Origin: PGYR01 sp048267165
Lineage (GTDB): Bacteria > Bacteroidota > Ignavibacteria > Kapaibacteriales > UBA2268
Assembly (NCBI GenBank): GCA_048267165.1
Contig: JBLWYD010000001.1
Location: 1 to 64,000 of the forward strand
Length of the DNA: 64,000 nt
Direction: 5' to 3'
Position numbers and translations under genes: made by a program. Under the pieces are notes generated by a model. It saw nothing but the letters and a program-made list of their open reading frames with translations. It ran no database searches and was not told the origin of the DNA. Positions 25,681 to 35,121 of this stretch are shown piece by piece (positions within the stretch are counted from its first letter, which is position 1; each line of letters opens with the position of its first letter).

Positions 25681-28600
25681 TTATTCTTTCACGAATTGTA
25701 CATAAACATTATCATTAATTCTGATAAAGTAAGTACCCGTTTCTAAATATTCGATACTTATATTCTGTACCATTTGTGGAGCTAGGTTATTGTTAGATAA
25801 TAATGCTTTTCCATTTAAGTCTAAAACAACTATAGAACTAATTCCTTTTTCGTAGCTTATGTTTATCTCTTCTTTCGCAGGGTTAGGGTATATGCTTAGC
25901 TTGTACTCAATTCCAAAATCATTAATGCTAGAGACTGTACTAACGTTCTCAGCACCCGGTGTAGGAGTCATAACTCTGAAATCGCCAGTACCATTCGGAT
26001 ATCTTCCAACAGATATATCAGTCTCTTGACTACCAAAGTTAACAGAATCAATGATTGACAATTCAGCATTAGTTAGATATATTGATTCGCCACTTGCTGA
26101 TAATTTGAGATCTGCGTGATAGCCTTCTTGTTCCATTTCTTTATCCGCCCATACTATTATATACCCATTCGGTTGAATCATAGTACCAGTAGGGAAAGTA
26201 AATAATGTAAAGTCAGTAATATCATCTGTTAGTGCATAGCCACCCAAATCAACTGCCACACTACCTTTATTATATAGCTCTACCCAATCGTCGTAGCCGC
26301 CGTCTTGGTCTGCTAATGTTACTTCATTCGAAGCTAAGAACTCATTGATAACAATTTCACTTGGGACTACTAATACAGTATTCATTGTACCTGGTGTAGG
26401 AGTCATAATTCTGAAATCACCAGTCCCGTTAGGTAATCTACCATAAGATATATCAGTCTCTTGACTACCAAAGTTAACAGAATCAATGATTGACAATTCA
26501 GCATTTGTAAGGTATAAAGACTCGCCACTTGTTGATAATTTGATATCCGCGTGAAATCCTTCTTGTTCCATTTCCTTATCAGCCCATACTATTATATATC
26601 CATCAGGTTGAATCATAGTACCAGTAGGGAAAGTAAATAATGTAAAGTCAGTAATATCATCTGTTAGTGCATAGCCACCCAAATCAACTGCCACACTACC
26701 TTTGTTGTATATTTCTATCCAATCATCATAAGCGCCATCTTGGTCAGCTAGAGTTACTTCATTTGAAGCTAGGAACTCATTGATAACGATTTCATTAGCA
26801 GCTGTTCCTAACATATTCTCTGCACTCGGTGTAGGAGTCATTACTTTAAATTCACCAGTACCATTAGGAAATCTACCATAAGAAATATCCGTTTCTTGGC
26901 TTCCAAAGTTAACAGAATCAATGATTGCTAATTCAGAATTTGTAAGGTACAGTGACTCACCACTTGCTGATAATTTGAGATCTGCGTGAAATCCTTCTTG
27001 TTCCATTTCCTTATCTGCCCATACTATTATATACCCATTCGGTTGAATCATAGTGCCAGCAGGGAATGTAAATAATGTAAAATCTGTGATATCATCAGTA
27101 AGTGAGTATCCTTCCAAATCAACTGTTACGCTACCTTTGTTATATATTTCTATCCAATCGTCATAAGCGCCATCTTGGTCAGCTAAAGTTACTTCATTTG
27201 AGGCAAGGAATTCATTTATTACGATTTCACTTGCTGCTGATTCAACAGTGTTCATTGCACCCGGTGTTGGAGTCATAACTCTGAAATCGCCAGTACCATT
27301 CGGGTATCTTCCAACAGATATATCTGTTTCTTGACTACCAAAATTGACAGAATCGATAATTGATAATTCAGCATTAGTTAGATATATTGATTCGCCACTT
27401 GCTGATAATTTGAGATCTGCGTGATAGCCTTCTTGTTCCATTTCCTTATCTGCCCAAACTACTATATACTCATTTGGTTGAATCATAGTACCAGTAGGGA
27501 ATGTAAATAATGTAAAATCAGTGATATCATCAGTAAGTGAGTATCCTTCCAAATCAACTGTTACGCTACCTTTGTTGTATATTTCTATCCAATCGTCGTA
27601 ACCGCCGTCTTGGTCAGCTATAGTAACATCATTCGATGCCAAAAACTCATTTATTACTATATCACCTTCAGCAGTTTCAATACTAGATTTGATTGAGTAA
27701 AATTCGTGTTCTGCATTAGTAGGTGAGAATTTTCCAATTGTACTGTTTTCAGCATATATATAATATTCCGTTATTGCTGATTCTATCGTAATCTCTGCAC
27801 CATATACATTATCATTTGCAGCGCCATCATTATGCTGACCATCATCATACATAGTTACTTTACTAAATGGTGCTCTATCTTGTGTTCTATATCTTAATAC
27901 TACGGCATCTTCATTTACTACGTTAGCAGTTATACCTATTTTATTACCAACTTTAGGAGTACTAGTAGAAGTTTTAATGTCTGATATTGTTGGCTCAGTT
28001 GTAGAAAAATCACTTAATCCCATCAGGTAAGAATATCTACCATTCATCAAAGTAGTGATACCAGGTGTAGAGCTACCCGGACCAGGACCACCACCACCAG
28101 AAATATCTGATGTTAGATTAGAGACAAAGTTATTGTAAGTATAGAATTTGTTCTGGTCTGCTTGTACGTGAGCATCAATAATAGCTTGCATAGCTAGACC
28201 TTCAGTATAGTATAGCCCATTATTAGTGAAGTTATCAGTTAGGAATGTTTTGCAATGCGCTAAATACATTTTCTTATAAGTTGGGACACTCAATAATTGA
28301 CTTATAAGTGGGTATGAAGCATCATTTGAATGAAGTAAATGATCTAATCTTTGTTTAGATGCAGTGTTATTCAGATTCCCAGAACCAGACATAGAGAATG
28401 TACCTATAGACTCGTTCAAGTCCCATACAACTGGTATAAATCTACCATTGTCATCTCTGTATAAGTAATAATTCTGTGCGAATCCACCAATATAGCTATC
28501 TAAGTTTACAATCATATTATCGAAAGCTAACATCCATAAAGCTCTATCTACATCAAGGATTTTTTCTATATCAGCAACGTTATTTTTTAATGTATCACAT

Positions 28601-29262
28601 AGGTCAATTAGCTCATCCCACCCAGTATCCGATTTCAATTCGTAAGCACTGTAATACTGAGAACTGTCATTGCCTTTGTAAACCAAATTGGGAAGGGAAG
28701 TAGTTCCTTGCCCAGCACCATTTACAGGATTACATTTCACGAAAGTATTAGATTTAGACCCAAATCTACTATCAACAAACTTTTTAGAAACTGCCTCTGA
28801 ACTTGAATATAAACCAATAAGTTTATCGTTAACATATACATTTGCAAAGTTAGAAAGAGGAGCATCCATATATTCTCTTAGCAATTTGTAGCTAAGAACT
28901 TCTCTAATAAATGAAGGGTCTTTAGCTGCATTGCTTAGCTTTATATCCGTATAGTTCTCATATTTTTGATCTTTATAAGTATCTAGTTCTATATGAAATG
29001 GATTTTTAGTTTGTCTTGAATCATAAGTGCTATTTCCTTTGTACTTAACACCAACGCTATCGAAGAATACGCCATTTATCGTAACACTTTGTGCCATTAT
29101 GTAGTTCTCATCGCCCGCCTTCTCAGCGTCTAGAAGAGCATCCCAATTGCTTTCTGCAAATACAATTTTAATAGTTTGTACTTTATCTATATTGTAGAAA
29201 TCTTGAGCCGATATGAGACTAAATGATATTAGAAAAGTAAGTAGAGTAAATATTTTTGTCAT
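25681..29262 (-). CDS. T9SS cargo: CotH kinase-like domain with four lamin-tail repeats
   Basis: A secreted 1193-residue protein. A signal peptide (MTKIFTLLTFLISFSLISAQ) is followed by a CotH domain: GVKYKGNST...KNPFHIELD, IREVLSYKLLREYMDAPLSN, and VWDLNESIG near residue 290. CotH proteins are atypical kinases that phosphorylate surface proteins. A linker (DISGGGGPGPGSS) follows around 390. From ~534 come four nearly identical ~145-residue lamin-tail (LTD) repeats, each starting IVINEFLASN and ending MTPTPG. The end (YPNPAKEEINISY...FVKE) is a type A T9SS sorting domain, so it is exported through the outer membrane and anchored. The LTD repeats are also near-identical at DNA level (period 435-436 bp). 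Confidence 0.9.
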   Translation of the reverse strand: MTKIFTLLTFLISFSLISAQDFYNIDKVQTIKIVFAESNWDALLDAEKAGDENYIMAQSVTINGVFFDSVGVKYKGNSTYDSRQTKNPFHIELDTYKDQKYENYTDIKLSNAAKDPSFIREVLSYKLLREYMDAPLSNFANVYVNDKLIGLYSSSEAVSKKFVDSRFGSKSNTFVKCNPVNGAGQGTTSLPNLVYKGNDSSQYYSAYELKSDTGWDELIDLCDTLKNNVADIEKILDVDRALWMLAFDNMIVNLDSYIGGFAQNYYLYRDDNGRFIPVVWDLNESIGTFSMSGSGNLNNTASKQRLDHLLHSNDASYPLISQLLSVPTYKKMYLAHCKTFLTDNFTNNGLYYTEGLAMQAIIDAHVQADQNKFYTYNNFVSNLTSDISGGGGPGPGSSTPGITTLMNGRYSYLMGLSDFSTTEPTISDIKTSTSTPKVGNKIGITANVVNEDAVVLRYRTQDRAPFSKVTMYDDGQHNDGAANDNVYGAEITIESAITEYYIYAENSTIGKFSPTNAEHEFYSIKSSIETAEGDIVINEFLASNDVTIADQDGGYDDWIEIYNKGSVTVDLEGYSLTDDITDFTLFTFPTGTMIQPNEYIVVWADKEMEQEGYHADLKLSASGESIYLTNAELSIIDSVNFGSQETDISVGRYPNGTGDFRVMTPTPGAMNTVESAASEIVINEFLASNEVTLADQDGAYDDWIEIYNKGSVTVDLEGYSLTDDITDFTLFTFPAGTMIQPNGYIIVWADKEMEQEGFHADLKLSASGESLYLTNSELAIIDSVNFGSQETDISYGRFPNGTGEFKVMTPTPSAENMLGTAANEIVINEFLASNEVTLADQDGAYDDWIEIYNKGSVAVDLGGYALTDDITDFTLFTFPTGTMIQPDGYIIVWADKEMEQEGFHADIKLSTSGESLYLTNAELSIIDSVNFGSQETDISYGRLPNGTGDFRIMTPTPGTMNTVLVVPSEIVINEFLASNEVTLADQDGGYDDWVELYNKGSVAVDLGGYALTDDITDFTLFTFPTGTMIQPNGYIIVWADKEMEQEGYHADLKLSASGESIYLTNAELSIIDSVNFGSQETDISVGRYPNGTGDFRVMTPTPGAENVSTVSSINDFGIEYKLSIYPNPAKEEINISYEKGISSIVVLDLNGKALLSNNNLAPQMVQNISIEYLETGTYFIRINDNVYVQFVKE
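25930..27670 (-). repeat. Four tandem ~436-bp coding repeats (lamin-tail domains)
   Basis: Equivalent positions recur at about 26338, 26773, 27209 and 27645. The copies differ by scattered substitutions. Such close repeats point to recent duplication or gene conversion and allow copy-number change by recombination. Confidence 0.85.
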
Positions 29263-29371
29263 TACTAAATTGCCTTATTAATTGATTAATTATTGTTTTC
29301 ATATTATTAGACAATCGAAAATAAATAATCCTTCGGTCAAGAATCAATTATTTTTGTTATCTATAATATTA

Positions 29372-29379
29372 TATATTTG
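29372..29379 (+). promoter_or_regulatory. Bacteroidota -7 box before the DUF1801 gene
   Basis: TATATTTG fits TAnnTTTG; a TTTG lies at 29353-29356 but the spacing (15 bp) is shorter than usual. The box covers the TTG at 29377, so that codon is unlikely to be the start. Confidence 0.45.
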
Positions 29380-29406
29380 GAATTAGAAAAAGTGAGGAAT
29401 TACAAG

Positions 29407-29766
29407 GTGAGTAAAATTAGTTCAATAGATGAATATATAGAATCATTCGAGCCCGAAATACAAAAGCTACTTAATCAGATGAGAGAAACTATAAGCAAAG
29501 CAGCACCAGACGCCGAAGAAACTATTAATTACGGTATACCTACTTTCAAGTTGAACGGTAATTTGGTTCACTTTGCCGCTGCAAAAAGTCATATTGGGTT
29601 CTACCCTGCTCCGTCAGCTATTGCCCATTTCTCTGAGGAAATCGCAAATTACAAATCAGCCAAAGGTTCGGTGCAGTTCCCATATAGCAAGCCCCTACCC
29701 CTCGAATTAATCACCAAAATCGTACATTTCCGAGTGCAAGAGAACCTAGCCAAAAAGAAGAAGTGA
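29407..29766 (+). CDS. DUF1801 / YdhG-like protein
   Basis: Small cytosolic protein of the DUF1801 fold (Bacillus FrataxinYdhG-like; precise role uncertain, with iron-chaperone activity reported for relatives). Seen: SIDEYIESFEPEIQKLLNQMRETISKAAPDAEETINYGIPTFKLNGNLVHFAAAKSHIGFYP, which is the family core, ending LPLELITKIVHFRVQEN. GTG 29407 (119 residues) is chosen over TTG 29377 and GTG 29392 because the promoter -7 box covers 29372-29379 and the family usually starts just before the IDEYI segment. Confidence 0.82.
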   Translation: MSKISSIDEYIESFEPEIQKLLNQMRETISKAAPDAEETINYGIPTFKLNGNLVHFAAAKSHIGFYPAPSAIAHFSEEIANYKSAKGSVQFPYSKPLPLELITKIVHFRVQENLAKKKK

Positions 29767-29769
29767 AGG

Positions 29770-32235
29770 CTACCTCTTAACAATTTTTGTAGTGTATATA
29801 TTGCTCTGGCCTTCTATAACAGACAGATTGTAAACGCCGCTGAGTAAAGCCGATAGGTTAAGCTCAATACTACCCATACTAGCAAAAGTGTTTCTTCTAT
29901 ACACTTCTCGTCCTAAGTAATCAGTGATTATTACACTCAGTTCTTTGCTAGTAGCAACTGGCAAATCTATGCTAAGCACATTTTCTAGCGGATTAGGATA
30001 TACGGATATACTTTTTGATTTTTCGCTAAGTACACTGTTTATTACTTCTGGTTCTATACGTGTACATAAATCCCAATGCGTAATATCATGGTATTCGGCA
30101 GAAGTACCAGTTGAAGATGTAAGCCCAACATACCCATTACTACCATTATCTAAACTAATATATTCATCTAATGGGAAATCTGTAAGTTCCACTAATAATT
30201 CAGGTGTTTTATCGCTTTGGTTCAGATATATTTTCAAGTTGTGATCAAAGTACTCAACTCTACAAGTATACTCTTGGGTTGAATCCGAGAGAATAGTCAG
30301 AATGTCTTTATTCATATAAACAGTTGTACTGCTAGAGTGTCTAGCGATTAATACACCCTTATTATCAGGTTTTAGTATTGCTAAATGATTGCCATTCGGA
30401 TCATTCATTACACTATTTTCCCAAAGGTCTATTTCAATAGCAATGGCGTTTTTGATTCCATGGTATCCAATACCACCACCGTCTCCAATGAAATCAGTCG
30501 GCATCTCACCAGCTATAATAAACGCTAATCCATCTGCACCGGGTAGTGAGTTATCAGACATAATATCTGTTGGTGCAAAACTGCGTTTGATTGCATCTTT
30601 GGTACCACCGCTAATGAGGAACGAAAATTCGGACTCAAACCCACTAGCTATGTTAACTTTCTCACTGTAGAACATATACCCCAATTCATACTCAAATAGG
30701 TCAGTTAGTCGGAATATATCTTCTTCAAAAATAGGTTTATTTGTATTTAGCTTAATATTACTAAACCCAGCATCGGAGTTGAACTCCTCTTTGCAATAAG
30801 CACCGATTCCAAAGACAGAGATAAACCCGTCACGACCACCTAGTGGCAAACGATAAGGAGCGTCAACTGTTGTAGGGAAATCAGGTGACTGAGTCCAGCC
30901 AGTAACGATGATTTTGTCTGTAAGTACGCAAATACTTCTACCTTGGTCTATCTTACTACCACCCAAATAACTACTGTATAATAATTCACCTTCTTGACTC
31001 CACTTTGCTAGAAAACAATCTTCTGTACCATTTAGCTTGTTATACTTAGCATTGTTAGTTGTAGGAAAATTAGTACTAGTCGTAAAAGCAGTCACGTAAA
31101 TATTATCAAATTTATCGACTTTCATATCTCCGAACTTATGGAAGATATTGTCTTCACCATCTATACTAGTGCCACCGAAATAACTTGACCATATTATCTT
31201 TTTATCTCTACTTATCTTCATTAGATAATTATCAATTCTCCCAGCATTGTATTGAAAAAAGGAATTCTTATCCGTTTTCAAATCAACACTAGAAGTATAG
31301 ATATGAGCAATAAGATTACCTTTGGAATCATAGTTGATTTTTAAAGGATAGTCTTGACCATTACCGCCGTAATAGCTAGACCAATTAAGTGAGCAATCAC
31401 TATTAAAAATCATAAAGTAATTATCATATTGATTTTGACTGCCAATCTTTGCAGACTGTAACGGAGTTCCTTTTTGGGGTAAAATACTACTATCTGTAAA
31501 CCCACTAATTGCAACTTGATTATCAATCTTTGAATATGAGATACTTAATCCGTAATCTGAATTTTCACCACCAATTAGAGAGCAATAGAGTAATTTACCC
31601 TCATCAGAGATTTTAAGTATATAAGAGTCATAAGCACCATCTAATTGAGATTTGAGCGCATTGCTTGTAGTTTTGAAGTTACTACTATTTGTACGTCCAG
31701 TTATCCATACATTTTTATCAGAATCAATAGCCACAGCTGCAGCATAATCATAACCTTCACCACCAAAGAAAGAAGAATATAGCAATTCACCATCAAGGGA
31801 AAGTTTTGTAATTATAATATCTCCAGAACCGCCAAAATGACTTTTAGAAATCGCATTGTTAGTAACAGGGTAATTTGCAGATAAAGTCTCGCCAACAAGC
31901 CAGATAGCATCATCTGAAATCGCCATATTCTGTATGATTTCTCTACCGTTACCACCAATATATGTGCTCCAAATAACAGCCATATTATCATCATACTTTG
32001 TTAGGAAAATATCAAAATCCCCACCATTTGATTTCTGGTATGCCCCATTAGTAGTAGGGTAATTATAGCTTTTTGTAAAACCTATTACGTATATATTCCC
32101 ATTTTTGTCCGATTGAACATTAGTTATTTCATCATGCTCGTTACCACCTAAATAACTTGACTTAATTAAATCAAACTCATCAGAATACGATGCTGTAAAA
32201 GTTAAAATTGTGAATAGTAGTATATATAATTTCAT
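29770..32235 (-). CDS. T9SS cargo: SBBP beta-propeller repeats plus L-type lectin domain
   Basis: An 821-residue secreted protein. Signal peptide MKLYILLFTILTFTASYS. From ~25 to ~470 are SBBP repeats (WSTYIGGNG..., D.xGNIYVIGFT, FPTTNNA), typically a large beta-propeller. Residues ~490-715 resemble an L-type (legume-like) lectin: GADGLAFIIAGE, IAIEIDLWEN, CRVEYFDHNLKIYLN. The C-terminus (YPNPLENVLSIDLP...TTKIVKR) is a type A T9SS sorting domain. It probably binds glycans at the cell surface or in biofilm matrix (inference). A smaller SBBP relative lies at 53723. Confidence 0.87.
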   Translation of the reverse strand: MKLYILLFTILTFTASYSDEFDLIKSSYLGGNEHDEITNVQSDKNGNIYVIGFTKSYNYPTTNGAYQKSNGGDFDIFLTKYDDNMAVIWSTYIGGNGREIIQNMAISDDAIWLVGETLSANYPVTNNAISKSHFGGSGDIIITKLSLDGELLYSSFFGGEGYDYAAAVAIDSDKNVWITGRTNSSNFKTTSNALKSQLDGAYDSYILKISDEGKLLYCSLIGGENSDYGLSISYSKIDNQVAISGFTDSSILPQKGTPLQSAKIGSQNQYDNYFMIFNSDCSLNWSSYYGGNGQDYPLKINYDSKGNLIAHIYTSSVDLKTDKNSFFQYNAGRIDNYLMKISRDKKIIWSSYFGGTSIDGEDNIFHKFGDMKVDKFDNIYVTAFTTSTNFPTTNNAKYNKLNGTEDCFLAKWSQEGELLYSSYLGGSKIDQGRSICVLTDKIIVTGWTQSPDFPTTVDAPYRLPLGGRDGFISVFGIGAYCKEEFNSDAGFSNIKLNTNKPIFEEDIFRLTDLFEYELGYMFYSEKVNIASGFESEFSFLISGGTKDAIKRSFAPTDIMSDNSLPGADGLAFIIAGEMPTDFIGDGGGIGYHGIKNAIAIEIDLWENSVMNDPNGNHLAILKPDNKGVLIARHSSSTTVYMNKDILTILSDSTQEYTCRVEYFDHNLKIYLNQSDKTPELLVELTDFPLDEYISLDNGSNGYVGLTSSTGTSAEYHDITHWDLCTRIEPEVINSVLSEKSKSISVYPNPLENVLSIDLPVATSKELSVIITDYLGREVYRRNTFASMGSIELNLSALLSGVYNLSVIEGQSNIYTTKIVKR

Positions 32236-32305
32236 TTGGACCTTCTTATAAAAAATATTTATTTCAATTTACTTAAATTAAAATTCAAATCCAAAAGTTA
32301 TTAAC

Positions 32306-32336
32306 TTGTCTTCGAGCAGTTATTTATTTATCTTTG
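32306..32336 (+). promoter_or_regulatory. Bacteroidota-type promoter of the acyl-transfer cassette
   Basis: TTG (32306-32308), 20-bp spacer, TATCTTTG (32329-32336), a full -33/-7 match 31 bp before the ATG at 32368. It should drive the six-gene run to 37151. Confidence 0.7.
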
Positions 32337-32367
32337 TATAGTTAAAATAGACTTATTGAAATCAAAT

Positions 32368-32802
32368 ATGCAGTTCAAATTCCAATCAAGTATTAATAGT
32401 ATTTTTTCAGAAGACTTAAGTGATTTATTATTTTTCAATATTAATCAGATTAATTATAAAGAGCATATTATACAAGCTATAAATAGTTATGGTAGTCCGG
32501 AGATAGTACTTAATGGTGATAAAATCACTATAACCTTAAAAGGTGAAATAGAAACACATACACTTTTTTTAATTGGACAAGAACAAATAGAAGAGGTGTT
32601 ACTTGGTGTTGCGGTTTTTTTTAAAGAAAAAAATAATGAAGCAATATTATTGCACATAGCAGTTAATCATAATTTATATGATTCAACATTTTTAACGCTT
32701 CAATTAATAATTGAAGTGAAAAATTACTTGAAAAATATAACAGGAATACAAAAGCTCTCAATTTTCTATTCTGATCGAATTACAAGTTTGAGGATTAGCT
32801 AA
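32368..32802 (+). CDS. Unknown protein heading the acyl-transfer cassette
   Basis: A 144-residue protein I do not recognise. No signal peptide or membrane segment. It has an alternating alpha/beta pattern: a glycine-poor N-terminal part (FKFQSSINSIFSEDLSDLLFFN), a central strand pair (EIVLNGDKITITLKGEIETHTLFLIGQ) and a C-terminal ILLHIAVNHNL...LQLIIEVKNYLKNITGIQKLSIFY. The layout vaguely suggests an acyltransferase-like fold, but there is no diagnostic motif. The start ATG 32368 is preferred to TTG 32356 because it follows the promoter by a normal leader. It ends 2 bp before the AAC(3)-like gene. Confidence 0.6.
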   Translation: MQFKFQSSINSIFSEDLSDLLFFNINQINYKEHIIQAINSYGSPEIVLNGDKITITLKGEIETHTLFLIGQEQIEEVLLGVAVFFKEKNNEAILLHIAVNHNLYDSTFLTLQLIIEVKNYLKNITGIQKLSIFYSDRITSLRIS

Positions 32803-32804
32803 AT

Positions 32805-33686
32805 ATGGAACAATTCTTAAAAAAAATACTCCCCAAGAAAGTTGTTCAGTTTTTAAAGAACAGAAGGGTTAAAAGTAAGAATAATCGATTAAAGAAACTA
32901 CCTTCATTAAGTATAATACAGCTTGAAGATATAATTAGAAACGAATTAGGGATAAGAGAAGGGGATGTAGTTCTAATTCATAGTTCATTAGGTAATCTTA
33001 ACTTAGGATGCACACCATTCGAAATACTCAACTTACTTCTTAGAATAGTAGGTGATGAGGGTACGATTCTATTTCCTACTTACCCAAAACTAACCTCACT
33101 AATATTTTTAGAATCGAATAAAGTCTTTAGTCTTAATAAAACCCCTTCATACATGGGTATTCTATCAGAGATAGCCAGAAGACACCCAAAAGCTTTTCGT
33201 AGTTTACATCCTACAAAATCAGTTGTTGCTATTGGTAAGTATGCAGATGAACTAACTAAAAACCATCATGAATCTATTTACCCCTATGGGATAGAATCGC
33301 CTTATTATAAAATCAATAACTATAATGGCAAGACAATAGGAATTGGGGTAAGTACAAAAAACTTGTCGTGCATTCATTGTGTAGATGATATAATGAAAAA
33401 TGAATTTCCAGTTATGCCCTATGATGAAAGAGTATTTGAATCAACTTGTATCGATAAGAATAACGAAAAGAAAAAAGTCTCGACTTACGCACACGAATTG
33501 AAAAAGATGAACTATGACATCCCAAAATTCATAAATAAGTATATTGAAGAAGCTATATGTAAAGATATAGATATTAGTGGAATGAAGTTTTTTAGAGCAG
33601 ATTCTACTAGATTATTTGAAAAATTACTTAGCTTAGCAAAAGAAGGAAAAACCATATATAATAAAAAGCATTATCGGAGAAGATAA
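32805..33686 (+). CDS. AAC(3)-family N-acyltransferase
   Basis: Named after aminoglycoside 3-N-acetyltransferases, this family often acylates amino sugars in surface-glycan loci. Seen: GIREGDVVLIHSSLGNLNLG (acyl-donor loop, ~residue 45), DEGTILFPTYP, LHPTKSVVAIGKYADEL near 133 and YPYGIESPYYKI (substrate loop). 293 residues; the first 35 are basic (KKVVQFLKNRRVKSKNNRLKK), perhaps a membrane-surface anchor. With ACP, reductase and ligase genes downstream, it likely transfers the acyl group from the carrier to a sugar amine, not to an antibiotic. Confidence 0.85.
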   Translation: MEQFLKKILPKKVVQFLKNRRVKSKNNRLKKLPSLSIIQLEDIIRNELGIREGDVVLIHSSLGNLNLGCTPFEILNLLLRIVGDEGTILFPTYPKLTSLIFLESNKVFSLNKTPSYMGILSEIARRHPKAFRSLHPTKSVVAIGKYADELTKNHHESIYPYGIESPYYKINNYNGKTIGIGVSTKNLSCIHCVDDIMKNEFPVMPYDERVFESTCIDKNNEKKKVSTYAHELKKMNYDIPKFINKYIEEAICKDIDISGMKFFRADSTRLFEKLLSLAKEGKTIYNKKHYRRR

Positions 33687-33688
33687 TT

Positions 33689-34822
33689 ATGAAACTGGCT
33701 TTAATCTTTACAAATGATTGGGAACTTTATGGTGATGGGTCTGGAGATTATTTTGAAGTTCAACACCAACCACTAATTGACTTAACAAGTCTTATGGATG
33801 GTTATGGTGCTAAATTATCAATTATGGCAGAAATATTCCAGCAAGTCAAACATGAAGAACTATCAGAATCAAATCCTGATTTTGTAAAAATTGTTGACTC
33901 TTGGAAAGAAATATTAAGAGAATCTTATGCTAAAGGACACGATGTTCAGCTTCACATACATCCGCAATGGAACGAAGCTAGATTAGAAAACAATGAATGG
34001 ATACTAGGCGATAACTGGTCCATAGGGAAAAGAAGCAAAGAGCAAGTGGAAGCCTTTATTCAAATGGGGAAAACATATTTAGAATCAACCATACAAGGAG
34101 TAGAAAGTAATTATAAATGTGAAGTTTATAGAGCCGGTGCATATTATATAGAACCTTCGAATAATGTAATTGATACACTGAAGGAAAATGAGTTTATTTG
34201 CGACACTTCAGTTACCAAAGGAACTTACGTAGATAATTATTACGATTATCGAAAAGCCTTTTCTAATATATTACCTTGGAGCATTGGTAAAGAAGGAGTA
34301 ACTAAAAAAGTAGAAAGTTCTTCATTAATAGAAATACCCATTAATTCTGCAATCAGTATTGACTCAGAGGTATTAAAGAAATTTGTTCCTGATGTATATT
34401 ATAAACTTAGGTTTGGGGTTTCGTTATCGGAAGCTGAAAAGACTTGGATGCGAGAAAGAGACAAAGTTAAAAGCATTAGATACCCCGTAAGCAGGAGAGC
34501 ATATAAAAAACATGAGAATAAGAATCTCTCATGGTATATAAATAAAATATTTTCAGTAAATGCTGTCCAATTAGACTATGATTACGTACCATCAAGTGTG
34601 TTTGTACAAATGTTAAAAAATATACTTTCAGACAAACAATTAGCAAAATATAAGAATTCAGATGTTATAATCCCTGTAGTTGCATCTGGACACGTTAAGG
34701 ATATGCACAATACTGACAATGTGAAACGTATATTGGAAGGGATTAAAAATGAATTATCTGATAAAGTAGAATATTGGACTATATCTGAAGCAGCTAAATA
34801 TTCAAAAGAAAATTTAATATAA
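33689..34822 (+). CDS. Polysaccharide-deacetylase-like protein
   Basis: A 377-residue protein with a beta/alpha barrel look: FTNDWELYGDG at the N-terminus in place of the NodB TFDD motif, GHDVQLHIHPQW (HxH, ~residue 89) for a metal site, and VYRAGAYYIEPS near 148 (family R-A-G motif). Relatives are found in O-antigen and capsule loci. It could expose an amine by N-deacetylation, which the neighbouring AAC(3)-like enzyme then re-acylates (inference). It starts 2 bp after the previous stop. Confidence 0.7.
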   Translation: MKLALIFTNDWELYGDGSGDYFEVQHQPLIDLTSLMDGYGAKLSIMAEIFQQVKHEELSESNPDFVKIVDSWKEILRESYAKGHDVQLHIHPQWNEARLENNEWILGDNWSIGKRSKEQVEAFIQMGKTYLESTIQGVESNYKCEVYRAGAYYIEPSNNVIDTLKENEFICDTSVTKGTYVDNYYDYRKAFSNILPWSIGKEGVTKKVESSSLIEIPINSAISIDSEVLKKFVPDVYYKLRFGVSLSEAEKTWMRERDKVKSIRYPVSRRAYKKHENKNLSWYINKIFSVNAVQLDYDYVPSSVFVQMLKNILSDKQLAKYKNSDVIIPVVASGHVKDMHNTDNVKRILEGIKNELSDKVEYWTISEAAKYSKENLI

Positions 34823-34834
34823 GGTAAAGGATTA

Positions 34835-35113
34835 ATGGAAAAGGCAGCAGTAAAAGAAATAATAATTGATTCATTCAATGAATTAATAGAGACAGAAGGC
34901 ATAAGTGTAGAGGTGAATGGAAGTACGGCACTTATGGGAAGTAACGCAGTGATTGACTCACTAGGTCTAGTCACTTTGTTAGTAGATGTTGAAGCAAGAT
35001 TATCCGACGAAGATGTTGAAATTTCAATTTTATCTGAGAAAGCAATGTCTCAGAAAAATAGTCCATTTCTAAATATTGATTCATTAACTGAATATATTTC
35101 AGAACAAATTTAA
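34835..35113 (+). CDS. Acyl carrier protein
   Basis: A 92-residue acidic protein. AVIDSLGLVTLLVDVEARL contains the DSL motif whose serine (~residue 37) carries 4'-phosphopantetheine. Not the fatty-acid synthase ACP: it is longer at the N-terminus and sits in a dedicated cassette, between a deacetylase-like gene and a ketoreductase-like gene. It presumably shuttles the acyl group loaded by the AMP-ligase. Confidence 0.88.
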   Translation: MEKAAVKEIIIDSFNELIETEGISVEVNGSTALMGSNAVIDSLGLVTLLVDVEARLSDEDVEISILSEKAMSQKNSPFLNIDSLTEYISEQI

Positions 35114-35121
35114 TATAAAGA

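Noticed and set aside
25930..27670. CRISPR-like array from four regularly spaced repeats
   Set aside because: The repeat is 436 bp, in frame and encodes lamin-tail domains; there are no spacers.
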